Assembly (NCBI GenBank): GCA_905182995.1
Contig: CAJJDP010000013.1
Location: 248,001-312,000 of the forward strand
From: Paramecium octaurelia
Taxonomy: Eukaryota > Ciliophora > Oligohymenophorea > Peniculida > Parameciidae
DNA: 64,000 bases
Direction of reading: 5' to 3'
Within the stretch, counting starts at the first letter, position 1. Each line of letters starts with the position of its first letter. The notes under the pieces are model-generated. The model made no database searches. It saw nothing but the letters and a program-made list of their open reading frames with translations, and had not been told where the DNA came from. A program made the translations under genes and the position numbers. Shown here piece after piece: positions 1-14,000 of the stretch.

Positions 1-876
1 CAATTTATTAATGGATATTGTTTGATGCCAAGTTATACCATATGATTTCAGCACAATAAGATACTTTGTCTTAACAATTGGATTGATATCCACAAATGCA
101 TAACAAGTTATTAATAATAAAGATTGATTTAATAAATAAATTGATATTTACATTTAGGTTAAATTCTTTAACTGAGCTTCTTAAAGTGTTTGAGTTCTTT
201 TTAATGTAATAGTAATGATTGTCTGCATAAAATCCTGCTTAAATTTGTGTATCTCTGAGGATTACAGAGTTTTAATATGATATCAAATCAATAAGGACAA
301 GCTAATCTTCTAAACATAGAAATAACTTGTTGATCTCAAAATTTAATGATAAAATATTCGCATAAGCAAATGCTTTTTATAATATAAACTAAAATTGAAT
401 TTTTGATATACATTTTACTAATTAGTTTAGAAAATTAAAATAGTCTGTTCTGTCCTTATTATTAATTAATCTTTTGTATTGTGTAAGGAGACAATATTTC
501 CATAATGCAGTGTTAATTGTTGATAAGGAAAATAATGTGAAAGGTTTTCTGGAGAGAATTAATCGAAAATACAATCATAGAATAAAATGGAATCTTTTTA
601 AGCAACTAATAATTAATCATTAAAAATGGCTAATTAAGAACTGGAGTTTTGAAATTAAGTTGAAGGTGTGTTATTATTTGCATTAATTGCATCTGAGTTT
701 TGAGTAATACTATTAAGTTGATTTTCATTATAATAATCGATTATGATTTGGGGTCTATATCATAAATTATCAATTTACTTGGCTTCTTCGTGATTGGACT
801 TCTTAAACCGCCTATCAATGTGATTCTGGTTAGGACTTTGGTGACAATGAAAGCATGCAAATTTATTAATTTTCAT
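1..876 (-). CDS. Unrecognised protein, 5' part only; runs off the left edge
   Basis: The ATG is at 876 and the frame is open to base 1 after removing two small GT..AG introns (24 nt near 753-776 and 23 nt near 390-412), so the C-terminus lies outside the window. The start reads MKINKFACFHCHQ, followed by an N/Q-rich stretch and then short hydrophobic strands such as QLAIFNDQLLVAQKDSILFY. That pattern could be a beta-propeller, but I see no diagnostic WD motif. It lies 27 nt downstream of the importin-alpha-like stop on the same strand. I do not recognise the family. The coding call rests on frame continuity across both introns; the function is unknown. Confidence 0.55.
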
Positions 877-903
877 AATAAAATTTATATATTTTGATTT
901 ACT

Positions 904-2387
904 TCATTATGTAATAAGCATTTTATAATCTTCAATTAAATTAGATGCAGATGTGGCTATTTAAGTATTTTTATTTTCTTGCAATTTTTCAATGATAATA
1001 ATGCAATCTTATATATTGATATAGTAGCTATTATCGAAAGCAAGTATTTTTTGTATAATTGTAAGTGCAGCTGACAACTTGGTGGAATCGATCATATCAG
1101 TCATCAATATATTTTTACAAAGGGTGAGTAAAGTAGATTATTGTTGAGGATCAAAATTTTCTATATTGCATACCTCCAAACCCAATAGTGTAAATTCTTA
1201 GCACTTTAAATTGTAGAAATAGTAATGTTGCGTTGAATTAAATTCCTAAGCAAATATTGAGCATTTAGGATTTAAGTGCATGACCTACATTAGTTTCAAT
1301 ATTTCTATTTTGGCTAAATTCACCTCATATAACTATCCATTTCTGAATAGAATGCGAAGATCATCATAGAATATATCATACAACACACTTTGATCGCTTA
1401 CTTTTCTAAATATTTTGGTGATTGTTCGGATCCCTGCCACAATTCCAAGTTGTTCCTTGTCACATAGTTTTAGTTTTAGGAAATTGATCAAATTAGGTAG
1501 GGACATCATAGTTTAAAGGAATTGATCGCTCATGTCTTTGACTTAATCCAACACTTGACTAATAAAACCATAAACAAACCAAATCAAGTTCTCCTTATAC
1601 TCACTAGTGTCTTATGAAGGGATTATGAGGATGTGATTCAAAATTTGGGAGAAGAGATCAATATCGATAGATTCGAGCTTACTTCGAAACCAATCGTTCA
1701 TAATTCTGGCGATACTCATTTTGATGTTCGCATCATCGTACTTCTAGAGTATTTGCAAAATCAATTAGTCTAGTTAATTTTCTATATAGATAGTTCTTAT
1801 CCTTTATTCATGAGTAATAGAATTAGCTAAACCCAACAATGAGTGACTGAGAAAAATCAGATTTCCATGATAAAATGAAATCTTAACTAAATCTAATAAC
1901 AACTACAAAATTCCCTATTTCAATAGCTCAGAACACAGTTCATAATTGCTATACATCATTTATGCCAACAACAATAATGAGTCAGATCTGTATTCAAGGG
2001 AGATGTTTTCGTTATAAACTATTTCCTTTAGTTGATAAACGACGTCATCTGCCTCCACCACCTTTTTAATTGCATAATGAGAATTATCATCTAAAATTAT
2101 GTTATGAAGTACCATCATCGGTAAAGTGAATAGCAGGTTTCAATAATTCAAACCTCAATTCATCAGTCAAATTAACATCCTAAAACTATTTGATTAGAGA
2201 ATCGAATTATTTGAAATCGTAGCTGACAGCTGACAATGCCTGTAGATTTCTTTGTCTTTGCCTATCTCTAAGAGAGTTGATTTTTGATTCTCTAAAAGTT
2301 ATCTATAAAATTAAACCTATCCTGATTTCTGATCTCTGTAGAGTATTGTTGCACAGCATACTAAGATTGTGTTATTTGATAATTCAT
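904..2387 (-). CDS. Importin-alpha-like (karyopherin alpha, armadillo-repeat) protein
   Basis: The model is 478 aa after removing two introns (2292-2316, a GTT-start intron, and 2091-2112); exon lengths sum to a multiple of three. The basic N-terminus (RESKINSLRDRQRQRNLQAL) resembles a short importin-beta-binding region. It is followed by leucine-rich helical repeats in the style of armadillo repeats, and the C-terminus (IIIEKLQENKNTQIATSASN, then LIEDY) resembles the last armadillo repeat of importin alpha. The known family role is to bind classical nuclear localisation signals and bridge cargo to importin beta. The repeats are divergent and the NLS-pocket Trp/Asn array is not obvious, so this may be a specialised karyopherin or another ARM protein. 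Its ATG lies 11 bp from the divergent EF-Ts ATG. Confidence 0.55.
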
Positions 2388-2398
2388 TTTTATTAATT
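2388..2398. promoter_or_regulatory. 11-bp divergent spacer between two start codons
   Basis: Only 11 bp separate the ATG of the minus-strand importin-alpha-like gene (2387) from the ATG of the plus-strand EF-Ts gene (2399). Both 5' untranslated regions and both promoters must therefore overlap the neighbouring coding sequence or be extremely short. No distinct motif is visible beyond an AT-rich run. Confidence 0.5.
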
Positions 2399-3397
2399 AT
2401 GTTCAGAAAAATATACACCAATATATCCATAACACTCATAAAACAATTGAGAGAAGCATCAGGTACATTTCAATTTATAAGTAGGCTCCCCTATCAACGA
2501 TTGCAAGAAGGCCTTAGAATCCACAGACGGGAATTTTGAGAAAGCCATTTAATATCTGAAAGAGAGAGGCTTGGCATAAGCAGAGAAGAAAATGGGGAAT
2601 CAAACTAAACAGGGAGTTATAGTGGCATACACCAATAACAAAGTAGCTGCCCTTGCTGAAGTATCAGTGAATTTCCTATTAGTCTAGATAAACTGCGAAA
2701 CAGACTTTGTAGCCAGAACTAGTGAATTTTTAGAATTTTCGACAAATTTTATTAAAACAATTGTTAATCAAGGATAAGATTTCAATAGTTCTAATATTGA
2801 TTCTGTTCTTCGGTAGAGTTAGAACTAAGCCTACTTTGAGACCAGCATAGATGACAAGCGTAAATAATTAGTAGGAAAGTTATAAGAGAACATAGTCATT
2901 GGGAATTTGAATGCATTTGCGGCAACAAAAAATAGTATAATAACTTACCAATATCCTAAGGTGTTTTTGGAGTGTATCAACACAATTGCTTAAAAAATAC
3001 TATATGTGGATTGGGAGGCAGTGTTGTTGAATTAATCACTGAATCAGAGTTAACCGATGTAAAGACATAAATCCTAAGGGAAGGAGCCAATAATTTGGCT
3101 GTCACTTATATAGGTTTGAAACCCAGATTCCTTTATTAACATGAGGTATCCTCAGATGTAGTTGATTAAATAAGAAAAGAAGTCGAAAAGGATTTTGGAT
3201 CTAAGACTGCTTAGTAACAGAACTTCATTGTTTAGGGCAAGCTCCAAAATTATTATTCGGACAATGTGTTTGAACATTAAGAGTATTTCTTGAATGAAGA
3301 TGAACCAAAGACTATCAAGTAGTATATAACTAAGGAGTTAGAAGATGTCATCAAGGACAAAGTCAAAATTGGTAGATGTCTATACTTAACAATATGA
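2399..3397 (+). CDS. tsfm: Mitochondrial translation elongation factor Ts
   Basis: The model is 316 aa after removing introns 2463-2484 and 2935-2960; the exon sum is divisible by three. The short basic start [13 protein letters not shown] looks like a mitochondrial leader. It runs into the EF-Ts N-terminal helix [20 protein letters not shown], a UBA-like fold, then [11 protein letters not shown] and [10 protein letters not shown], the hallmark EF-Ts motif. Later parts carry the C-terminal dimerisation-like half. In the family EF-Ts exchanges GDP for GTP on EF-Tu, here presumably in mitochondria. Many glutamines in conserved register are TAA or TAG. Its stop at 3395-3397 lies only 7 bp from the convergent stop of the next gene. 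Confidence 0.88.
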
Positions 3398-3404
3398 TTT
3401 TATA

Positions 3405-4881
3405 TCATATAATCAGAGGGAATATGATATTTTCTTGTTTTCTGAGGTCTTCTCCACTATAACTCATATATGGTGTAATTTCAACTAGTTCGTTATCCTA
3501 AGTTCCTTCGAGCTGCAAGTATCTTTTGTGAACATTGGAGAGTTGGATCACAGCCTTTTTTGGATCATCCACCAAAAGCGCATAGTCTTCAGTCTAATAT
3601 AAGATGGTAGAGTTGGCTATTTCTATTATGTCTTGGATATGTTTCTCAAACTAAATAGTTGGTCCCCTTCTGATAACGTGATATCTTTAAGAAAACTTCA
3701 TTGACTTTTCGTGATTTGATTTTAAATTGTTGAGAAAAGCAACAGATACATACATGTCATTTAAACACATCTTTGCTAAGTTTTCAGGATTCTCCGTCAT
3801 ACTTGAATCCTGGGTTTCCATTGTTTTAAAATAACCATTCTGATAAAATATTCTATCGTCTTATGTTGAATTTGTTTCGATTACTTTGCAAATCACGTCT
3901 GTCTGTGTTTGATTCATGAGATTCAGTACGATAGGGTCTAGAGGGAGTCCTGCCAAGTTGTCAAAACCCAACAAATGAATATATTGCATACTTGGAAATT
4001 TCCTAATTTTAAATAAGATCATATTACTTTTAAAATGTTGACAATTATAAGAAAATGCTACCTGCTCCATTTGGGGCTTGAACAGGCTGATTGGCCTCAA
4101 ACATCACTTATCCATGTTTATTAATGACTGGAAGTGACTTTTGCTGCATAACATGAATTTAAGGAAACCCGAATTCCTTTTTGCTTTTTATGTACTATTG
4201 AAAGGCAACTGCATTTTAGTCGGAAACCAATACTCCTATGGGGAAACCGCTGAAATCTACGGCCTCTTGGGCTTATTATTTTTTAAATTTGATAGAATAC
4301 CCATAATGATAATCTTTTTTAACCGTTCCATCATAATTTAAAAAATACATTTTTTGGATGGAAATCCGATATCATTAAGGATTTTATTAGGCAATCGAGA
4401 ACTATTACCACCACATAACAAAACTAAACCAACTTTACGTTGCTAAGTCTCTTTTAAGTATAATTACTTTAATTAGATTGAGGTCCTTTTCCACCAAGTT
4501 GTTACAAAATTTAACTTATCCTTTGAATATATCCATGTGATTCTGTTTGCAACAATGATAAAACAACTAAGGTATAGGATTGTTATAGATACTGAATCCA
4601 CTGTCTCAAAATCCATCCATTCAATTTTAGCCATAAACTCCTTTTTTTCTTGAGTATTCATCACACTAAGTAATTTCAATATGTGTTCTTGTTTGGCTGC
4701 AATGATCCTTTGAATTAATGAATTATAAGTAGTGTCGATTTTTTCATCTACAGTTATTTCAATACTTACTCTAAGTGAAATCATTCGCTAAAGTCTCCAG
4801 TTTCTAGTAGGTTGAATAGCGGTTGAAATCCAATTCATTTGCGATGTTTTCTGTCTAGACCTTGGAAGTGCATTCTCCCAT
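3405..4881 (-). CDS. uap1: UDP-N-acetylglucosamine pyrophosphorylase
   Basis: The model is 449 aa with five introns of 22-29 nt (4748-4769, 4567-4592, 4443-4467, 4272-4300, 4003-4027); the exon sum is exact. The helical start ends in QEHILKLLSVMNTQEKKEF, the typical N-terminal region of eukaryotic UAP. The nucleotide-binding loop appears as LLCGGNSSRLPNKIL, then GFPSKKCIFQ, VQAPNGAGSIF (uridine-binding region), HLLGFDN (metal/PPi region) and a C-terminal FEKHIQDIIEIAN block. The family makes UDP-GlcNAc from UTP and GlcNAc-1-P for GPI anchors, N-glycans and chitin-type polymers. The nucleotide-binding loop is less canonical than the usual GGxGTRLG, so a related UDP-sugar pyrophosphorylase specificity is possible. 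Confidence 0.82.
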
Positions 4882-4958
4882 TGATTACTTTTTATAATTA
4901 AAATAATTTATATTAGCATATTCAAGACTCACTTTTATTATTTTCGTTTTTATAGAGA

Positions 4959-7900
4959 ATGAAAGTTTTCAATAATCCTCATTTCCATTCTAAAGGCAGT
5001 TCATCCAAACCTTCTTCCCTCCAATCTTCCAGAGTGGGCGGCAGCAAAATACTAGGCAGTCCCCAGGGACAAGAACAGGACCTAAACGAGATGTTATAAT
5101 CCCTCAATCCTACATAAATAATAGCATAGGAGGAGGAATCCAAGTTTGATTTAATATAAGAAATGCAGCAGTTGAAAACTAAAGTATTAGGTTTACTTAA
5201 AAAATACTAAGTGATGCTGTAAAATGAGAATGCAAAACAAGTGAAGATTAAAATCAAGTCGGATGTTCAAGAAATTCAACTTGAGTATGATGATATCATA
5301 GCATAATACCAGATAGATCAGAGTCAACTAGAAATAGAGAATAACATTCCCACACTGCAAAAAGAGAAGGTAACAAATTATCAAAATATAAAAGGAATTG
5401 AACACCTACTTTAATCTAGTGGAGGAATTCCTCGAGCGATTCTCTCATCACAAAGCTACCTTGAATTACTTTTCGCTTTTGTAACAAGAGAAAATGAATA
5501 GAAATGGATTGGGTGTATTCTCTGTTGACCAGGATGGCAGACAATCCATGTATGACTTCTAAGAGTCCTTGCCAGATTTAACTGATAGCAACAATTCAGA
5601 AAACACTCATGAGGCTCAATAGGCTAAAATAGCCTTATCAAACTCGCAAAAACTAAGAAGCCAAATTAGAAGACGCTTCTTCGATTTGGCTTTGAAAGTG
5701 AAGGAAGGCTTGCCCCTTTATCATCCAGGCAGATAGATCTTGGTTTCTATTCTTTTTGAAGATGCAGAAGAGGAAGGAATTGATGAAAATGAATGGGAAT
5801 CATGGATTTTGAAATAATTAAATAAGTGATTTATAATGTTATAAGATGAGATCATGAAACCTTCTTTTAGGTTAAGCGATTTATTGAAGTTCGAAGACCA
5901 AACTCTCTTTCTAGACTCTCCGACTAAAAGAAAGTCATTGGCTCCTCCCAAACCTCTCCAAAAACACATCTTTGATATCACTAATGGGGCTTTTCAGTTC
6001 ACCATTGCAGAATTTACTTAGAGCATTAAAAAAGAAAGAGTACCTATATAAAAAAATCTAATCAAAAGGATTAGTGTGTATGTGGAGAATGAATGCTAAC
6101 AATTGCAAGTGCAATAATAATTGGAAAAGCGCATTTAATAGAAAATTCTTGAGGACCTTAATTTATTAGTTTTTGCATTATGCCATATCTCAAAACCAAT
6201 TGTTGACTTTCTTGAAAATCATTTCATTGATTATGCAGAAGAGTTGCAAATAACCATTTGGGAAATTAATCTCTAACTTTTTCAACCTAAAATTGTTGAA
6301 TTGATAAAAAAATATATAGCCATTAGTATGAACATACTTTCTGGAAGTTTATATTCTCAATTGCTCGAACAATCACATCAATTATTATACAGTTTATCAT
6401 TTGAAGTTAGTGATTAGATTTGCTTAATTCTAGAAGAATGCAGAGGTTACATAGAACCATTTATCTCTAAATTCAGAGAAAGAGTATTATTACTTATCAA
6501 ATATTATAGAACATCCCATAAATCTTATTAAATAAATATACTATCTTAGCCTTATTTTAAGAATTAAGTTAGAATTGCTATTAGACTATATAAGACCTCT
6601 TGGAATTTACAATATTTCATTATGCCGAGCCTGACGTTGTTGAAAAGTTCATGAAGTATGCAATCGAAAATTATGACACCTTAATCTTGAAGAATAAATA
6701 GTTGTCCACTTCAGCATAACAAAATGAAAATGTCAGCAGACAAACAGTAGACTCAGTATTAGACTGTCTTCAACAATGTATCACCAATAAAAATAAGTCA
6801 ATCGCTGTCTATAAAATTTAATGCAGACAAAAGTTGCAAAAGAAATCAAGTGAAGATGATGAAGATCAATGCACTCAATCAACTGATATCAAATCTATTA
6901 AGATGTAAAAGGAGGCGAGACATTATTTAAATGGATTATACTTGGAAAGTGAGGATCCTCAATCTAAATTTATCATCTATGTGATGAATGAAGAATTTAA
7001 GGTGATATATGCTCCACTTATCAGTAGACGTTGGGCATTTTAGAAGGTAAGAATTTATTGAATTCTATTAAGACCTTTGTGATTGATTAGTAAGATAAGG
7101 ATGGATTCTTTAAGAAAGATTCTAATAGAAAATCGGGTTGGGGAGTGTATCCAGTAAAATTTAAATCAATGAAGGAATTGATCCACTCTAATTGGGTTCA
7201 CGAGCAATTGGCTCTGATGATATTGAATTACAATTTGGAGGATGTGTACTAATAGAGAAGGAAGGTTGAAGGAGAGATGGATACTATGTTTGGATCATTC
7301 TTAGCTAATGTTAGTAGAAATAAGTATATAAAGTATTTATTAATAGAGAATTTTTAAAAAATTTCGGTGAAAATGCAGTGAATAATGGATGTATGCAGCA
7401 ATTGGTTGTTTATATGCCTTTGCTAAGAGATTTTTTGAATTTGGGAGGTTTTGGTGCTTAGGCATTATTGACCAGTCAAGAAATATATACTCCTCAGAGA
7501 ACATTTACTTCGACTTTGGCAATCTCAACGTCATTGGTGTCAGGAGCTATAATTGGATAGGCTCTGATTCCGATACCTTTGGTGGGAGGGATTGTCGGAG
7601 GAATCATTGGAGGATATTTGGGGAATAAGGGGATGACGAATTACACGAAGAGTAGAAACGAGAAGAAAGCTTAGGAGATGGTGTAGAAGTTACTACAAAG
7701 TTAATTGCAAGATGGGCATTGGGAATGCAATAAGATCAACTTGGATATTATGGTTATAAATTTTAAAATATTAAATGATCACATGCCGAAGGTGTTAAGT
7801 GAGGATAGTGACAGACAAACGAAATGGATGAATTTAGTAATATTTGCTGTTTTGAGTTTGTTCTTTAATTCCAACGAAATGCCAGGAGTGTGGCAGGAAT

Positions 7901-8004
7901 GTTTAGATTGTCTACTAAAATATATACAAATTGAGAAAATATCAATTGCAGATACTCTAGATAATTTAAAATAGATAGTTGAAGTCATTGTAAAAAATCT
8001 TTGA
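4959..8004 (+). CDS. Large unrecognised helical protein with a glycine-zipper segment
   Basis: A nearly continuous model of about 967-981 aa with introns at 5370-5394, 6484-6509, 7047-7072 and 7324-7346; lengths are consistent modulo three. The N-terminus is Ser/Gln-rich and then coiled coil (residues about 60-160). The middle is helical. Near the C-terminus a hydrophobic glycine-rich stretch (SGAIIGQALIPIPLVGG and following, bases about 7537-7630) looks like a glycine-zipper or membrane hairpin. One in-frame TGA at 5827-5829 breaks the frame: it is either inside a 45-nt intron (5826-5870, GT..AG) or it separates two genes, the second starting at ATG 5836. I do not recognise the family. The next gene begins 18 bp after the stop. 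Confidence 0.6.
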
Positions 8005-8022
8005 CTTTATATTAATTTAAAT

Positions 8023-11000
8023 ATGAAAATACCTCTTAATACTCTTGAGCAGCCTAAAGAAATCGATCGACGTGTAAATTCTTTCAGCTTAAATTTAGAT
8101 CTTGGCCTCCCTCTTAGCAAGTCCCAACTTCTTGGAAGAGTTGCTTTAATTAGTGAATGACAAGAGTAATGCTATCCACAAATTATCCTTGGGATCATTG
8201 ACTTTGCTAATGGATAAATTAGATGACTATATAGAGAATATGGCCTAACAAGTATAATAGAACTCTAGGCATGATTGTTCGTAGTTGTTGAACCTCATTA
8301 ATAGTTTAATGGAGTTTGAGTGTTATAGGTAATAATTTAAAAAAATAGTAATAGAAAATTGTTTAATTCATTAGAACATCTATTAAGCATAGTGGAGCAT
8401 ACAGATAACTTGTAAAATTATGATACAATTATGAACATTCTGATCAAAATTTGTGATTAAGCAATAAATCTAAATAATCCTTAATAGAAAGAAATCTGCA
8501 ATTAATAATTACGAGATAATATCCCTAGATTGATTTACCTTAATAGATTCCTCTTTGATCATAATAATACCCTTTCATCAACTAAACTTGAACTGATTGA
8601 TTATTATCATGATGATCCTAATTATTTGTCTATTACAGATAAACCAATTTAATTCCCATAACTACATTTTGAATACATAGAACCGACCATTTTAGATGAG
8701 CCTTATACAGCTTTATGTAAAAATGGTGTTCACAAGAAAGAATTGTAGCATTAAACTTCAATCAAAGTATATTTTGCTTATTTACTATTTTTATAGAACT
8801 TTAGCATACACGATGACAATTCCATGTCTGCTCTTCTATTGGCCAAAATAACATTAGGATAACAGGACATGCCTTTAAATCCCCTAGTTGAAGCAGTAAA
8901 ATATCGAATTCTGATTTACAGAGGTTTGGCATAAAATAAAATTGAAACTAACACATTGGTTTTAGGCATGCATATTTTATCCCTTGAAATGAATATGTTG
9001 CTCGATGCTTTCTGCTCAACTCACGATTGTGCTTTCTTGTTGGATTAAGTATTTGTGGAGAAAATCGAATATGAACAATATTTCAGCATCTACACCAAAC
9101 TATTTTAATTGAAGACTGTGTAACCAAAACTGTTGGTAACCATTTTGTCAACCCTGGATGAAATACTAATCACAGAAAAATAGCAAGATAATGAAATCGC
9201 ATTAAATACAGCCAAAAATTATGATGAAACCTTTTTATAATTGATTTACGATGTTTTATCGATGCAACCACATCAAATCGAAATCGAATCAAGTTACCCC
9301 TTAAAATACAATGGATAACTCCTAAATGAACAATGTGCTAGAGATGAAGAAGTTGCTTGTGGCATTTTCAAACTATTCTCCTCTGAATCCGGAGTGTTAT
9401 TATTAAGCCGTAGTAATATAGCACTTGGATCATCACAAGCTCTAATTAAAACACTACTTATTTAAGATAACAAATTGATATTGCCCCCTGAAATCTTGAA
9501 AGCAGCCATTGGGATGTTAGGCAGGTTGTCCAGAAAAGAAGATCTACAAAGAGAGTTTAAAATATTTAATGATCTAATTAAGGTAGTCGAAAACCTTATC
9601 ACTATTGGACCCAATCTAATCAAACCTACAGATCAAGGATATCAACAAGTTACTTTCGATGAAACCGATTCTATCATTTCATTTGCTATTTAGAGTATCA
9701 ACGAACACTTCAAAGATGACCTTGGAAGGAGATATAATAGAGCCAATGCACCTACAATTGCCAGAAAGGTATCAGAAACTCAGATCATTAAAAAACTATA
9801 CAATTTCCTTCAAGACAACAAATACACTCTTATTATATAGCAAACACTCATTTTGATTTCACATCTTGCAAATGAAGTACCTACTCTTATTGGCAGATTG
9901 ATAGACTCTCAGTTACCATAACAATTGAATTCTATCATCCAGGGTCTAAATTATACTTAAATTAACAGTAAAATGGTCAATGCAGTCTTTTAATTTTATT
10001 TTAATGTTTCACTTAAGGAAGAAGGATATGATCAATTTAATAATTTTGGCTTATAATTTATGCAGCGCATTCTCGATTACAGTTTGATTCAATCTAATGG
10101 TCCTAAAGAAATATTAACATCTGTGGGGTAGAACATTGCTAAATATCTACAAAAGATTGACAAGGTTGGTCCATAAGTCATGAATATTTTGAACATTGGA
10201 TTGGAAGGACTGTATAATTACTTGAATGATAAAAAAAATAATTTGAAAGAGGACACATATCAATAATATTATGATATTATTACCAAAGTGTCAAACTTAT
10301 CCATTTTAATATACAGGATGATTCACAATTTGAATCCATCTTAATAAGCTGAAATGAATTCCAAGGCCTTTTTTGAAAAGTTATTATTGTTCTTTGAATT
10401 TCCTACTTTTGATTTTAGAATTGACTTAGCCAAAGTGTTTAGATCATTTGCTTAATTAGATGAATTTGATAATCCATTTAAAGCATTGTCTAAAGTACTT
10501 GTCTCAATTCAAAAATTGGAGAATAAATTAGGTTGTACTCTTGAAAACTCAAGCATTGTGATTGATGAATCATTTTATAGTTCTGAGAAATTCTTTCTTA
10601 CATGTCCCTTGGACTAATTACAATAGAAATTAGAATTTGTTACTTATTATTCTCAGATTGAGTCTCTGATGGAGGTCTTAAAGCTTTATTTGATGAATGG
10701 TCTAATCAGATATGAATAATAGGAGATAAGCAAATTATTGAATAAGAGTTGTTCATTACTTTTGATATTGGTAAGATCTATTAAGTATGGGCAGGATTAA
10801 AAAGTAGATTAAACATTCAAGAAATCTGTCTTCTATTAATACATATAACTATTAAAGGTCATAATAATCAATTCATATAGAGTTATAAGGAGAATCAATA
10901 ATGAACTGCAACCACTAAGCAATTTGTTCTGTTAATTAAGTGAAAATTTGAGGAATGAAAACATTCAAGTTATTTAGTTGCACACTTATCTAATTAATGA

Positions 11001-14000
11001 TCTACTTAATAACCTAGTAGAAGGTAGGAAGTATGCTGATTTCCAGAATTTGCATCCAGACTTTTTAAGCCTTTTAATAAACTCTGATTTCTTAGAAAAC
11101 CTCAAATCTGGAATTAGTTCATTTATTTAATTGGTGGGGTAGAAGAGTAATGTAGAATCTATTGATTTACTGGGTTGGCAGTATTCAAACATCATTAAAT
11201 TAATTTATCTTAACAAAATTGATTAAAGCAAAAAATTGTAAGGATACTAGTTGATTCCAAAGTAAATTGAAGAAATATAAAATCTCCTCACCATTACCCA
11301 ATGTTTATCGGATGATCCTGTTTATTCAATATAAGAATAGTTGCTCAATAAAGCAGTTTTCATTTTCCGCCCTTTCTTCTTACAAGAAATACTATAGAAG
11401 GATAAGGAAAACCCATTTTAAAAGGCTTATTAAGGTTTCAGAGAGGACAATGGAGGTGAAATTGATATCCTCTAGCAAGATCCAAACGAAGTAAGAACTA
11501 AACTTAGAGACATGGGTTTTCAAGATGATGTCATAACAATAGCGCTTCAAAACAATGACATTTATGATGTCACAAGACTAACTGATTGGATCTATGACAA
11601 TTATGAGATGATTGAAGAATAGAGAGTCAAAATGATTGAAATCCCTAAGAATGAACCTTCCTTAGAAGTCATTACTCAACAAATTCAAAATAAATAAAAG
11701 AATCTTAAATAATACATCTAAACAAATATGCTATATTTTAGTAAATTTGAAGAAAGCATCTTTTAACTTTTGGAAGGATAGATTATGCCTTCATTATTAA
11801 AGTGTTTGAAGTAAGTTGTGTATGAATAATTCAAATTGCAACTTAAATTTAAGGATTGCGAACCTGAAATCAAGCCTCCTTCAACTGATAATATGAAAGT
11901 CATTATTACAATTTTGCATTACATATACAAACAAAAAAATCTTGTTGAAGAATATGAGAGTATTGTGACAGAATTGATGAAGTTAGCATAGGAAATAATG
12001 AAATAATAGGATGATCTAAGTCTCAAAGCTATAAATCACATTTTGGCCATTTTAACTCTCTTTATTACTGATGACCAAAAAAAGAAAAAAAATCATCATG
12101 ACACAGTAAATGACATTCTTTTGGGAGTAATCAATATCTTAAAAGGCAAAGTGCAAAATCATATAACTTCAAAAATTTGCATAGAAATACTAGTGAGGGC
12201 ATTTGAAGTAAACAAAGAAAATGTCTCTAAATTTGTCTCTCAAATGAGAGGATTAGAATATTTGCTTAGAGTTAAAGGAGATTCGCAAAATCATATGCTC
12301 CCCTTGACTAAATTAGTGCTTTCGATTGTCCATGACAAAAGTTTAGTGATTGCCTAGGTTGAGGCCAAAATAAAAAAGTTACTCTACAATTAAGAATATA
12401 ACAAAGAGATTGAAAACATCAATAAACAACAATAGTAGCCATAATCATAGATCCAATAACAACATCAGCCTCATTATCCGATTTGCTTTTAACCAATTTA
12501 TTATAACATTCCCACAACGAATGAAATTAAGATTGCCTCTAATCATCCATCATTATTGGCAATTTAAAATCAATAATTTTATCCAGATGAAGTAAAAGAG
12601 GTCATGTCTCATTTATTTGAAGATGGAGAAACCATTGATGGAGTTAAATACTTGAATCTCAGAAAAGGCTGTTCATTGCACACTTTTGATTGTGTTTAGC
12701 CTACCAGTTTTTAAAAACACAAAGAACCTGAAACTGCAAGAAAGAGCAAATAAATCTAAAAAAAGAAGAAAAGTGAAGATAAACTCCAATTATAATCTAA
12801 CTTTCAGCACACTCAAGATGCCTAGATTTTGATCAAATTGTTAATATAACAGATGATTAGTTCATTTTTTGAGAATGAATAGTATCAATATCATTGGTAC
12901 ACCATAACTCAGGTATTGTAAATATTAATCAGGCGTTATCCTGTCTTAATCCCAAAAATAGTGAGAGTAAATTGTAGCAAATTGTTGAAGCCTTATTAAA
13001 AATAATTAAGCACAGACTACTAAGATCTAGAATTACCTAGAAAAATCTCTTTTCTTACTCTTATTACTAGAATTATGACTCCTGCAAAGAATCTTCTATT
13101 TGAATTGTGTTTGGACAATGTACTGTTGTATTAAATGGCCAATAATAATATTATTCCATTTTCAAATGAAACAAGGAGAAAGATTGTGAGTGAATTGTAT
13201 GATGGCATAGAAAAACGAATTAAGACCTTTGATTAAATTGTGTGTTAATACTCATATACTTTGATACGTTTACTATAGATAAAGTCTGTGGCTAAGATTT
13301 GTTATAGAAATATTCATGATACAGCAAATTCATTTAACTTTATTAAATTATATATGGATGGAATGAAGAACTTTGAGTTGAAGTCATATTATAGATATGA
13401 AAAGGAATTATAATTCATTTCAGAAACCTTGGCAGTTCTATTCAATATGGCAATTTATCTTTTGTTTTATAAACCAACCTCAGTTATCATTTCTAAATTA
13501 TAACAAGAATAATATGGAGATCATCATCAATTATAAGGGATGATAGGATAATTGTTGCCAGAAGAGATCAATTCACAATTAGTACCAAATAAGAGTATTT
13601 TATATCAAGATTCAATTAAATATTTCTAAAAATGGCCACTTTTACCCATCTCATTCCTAGAAGAGATAAACTAAAATTAATAACATGAGGAATTGGAATT
13701 TTAACAATTCTAGCCTCCTTAGAGAAGAAGAAATAGACTAGTGAATGTTGAATTGATTGCCAATATCGAGGAAGATGATGGAATGCTGGAATTAGAATAT
13801 GACAATAATGATATGCAAAGTGAATAAAGTGGAGACTCTCATAATTCTCATGAGTCAGCTCCTGAAGACCTTGAAGAAGAGGAAAATAGTTGGGCCTCTA
13901 GTTAAAGCAGACATAATTAGATGGAGGCTGAGGAAGCTTAGAATTCTTCATCAAGTTGGACTGATGAGGAGGATGATGACGAAGATAATGATTAATAGGA

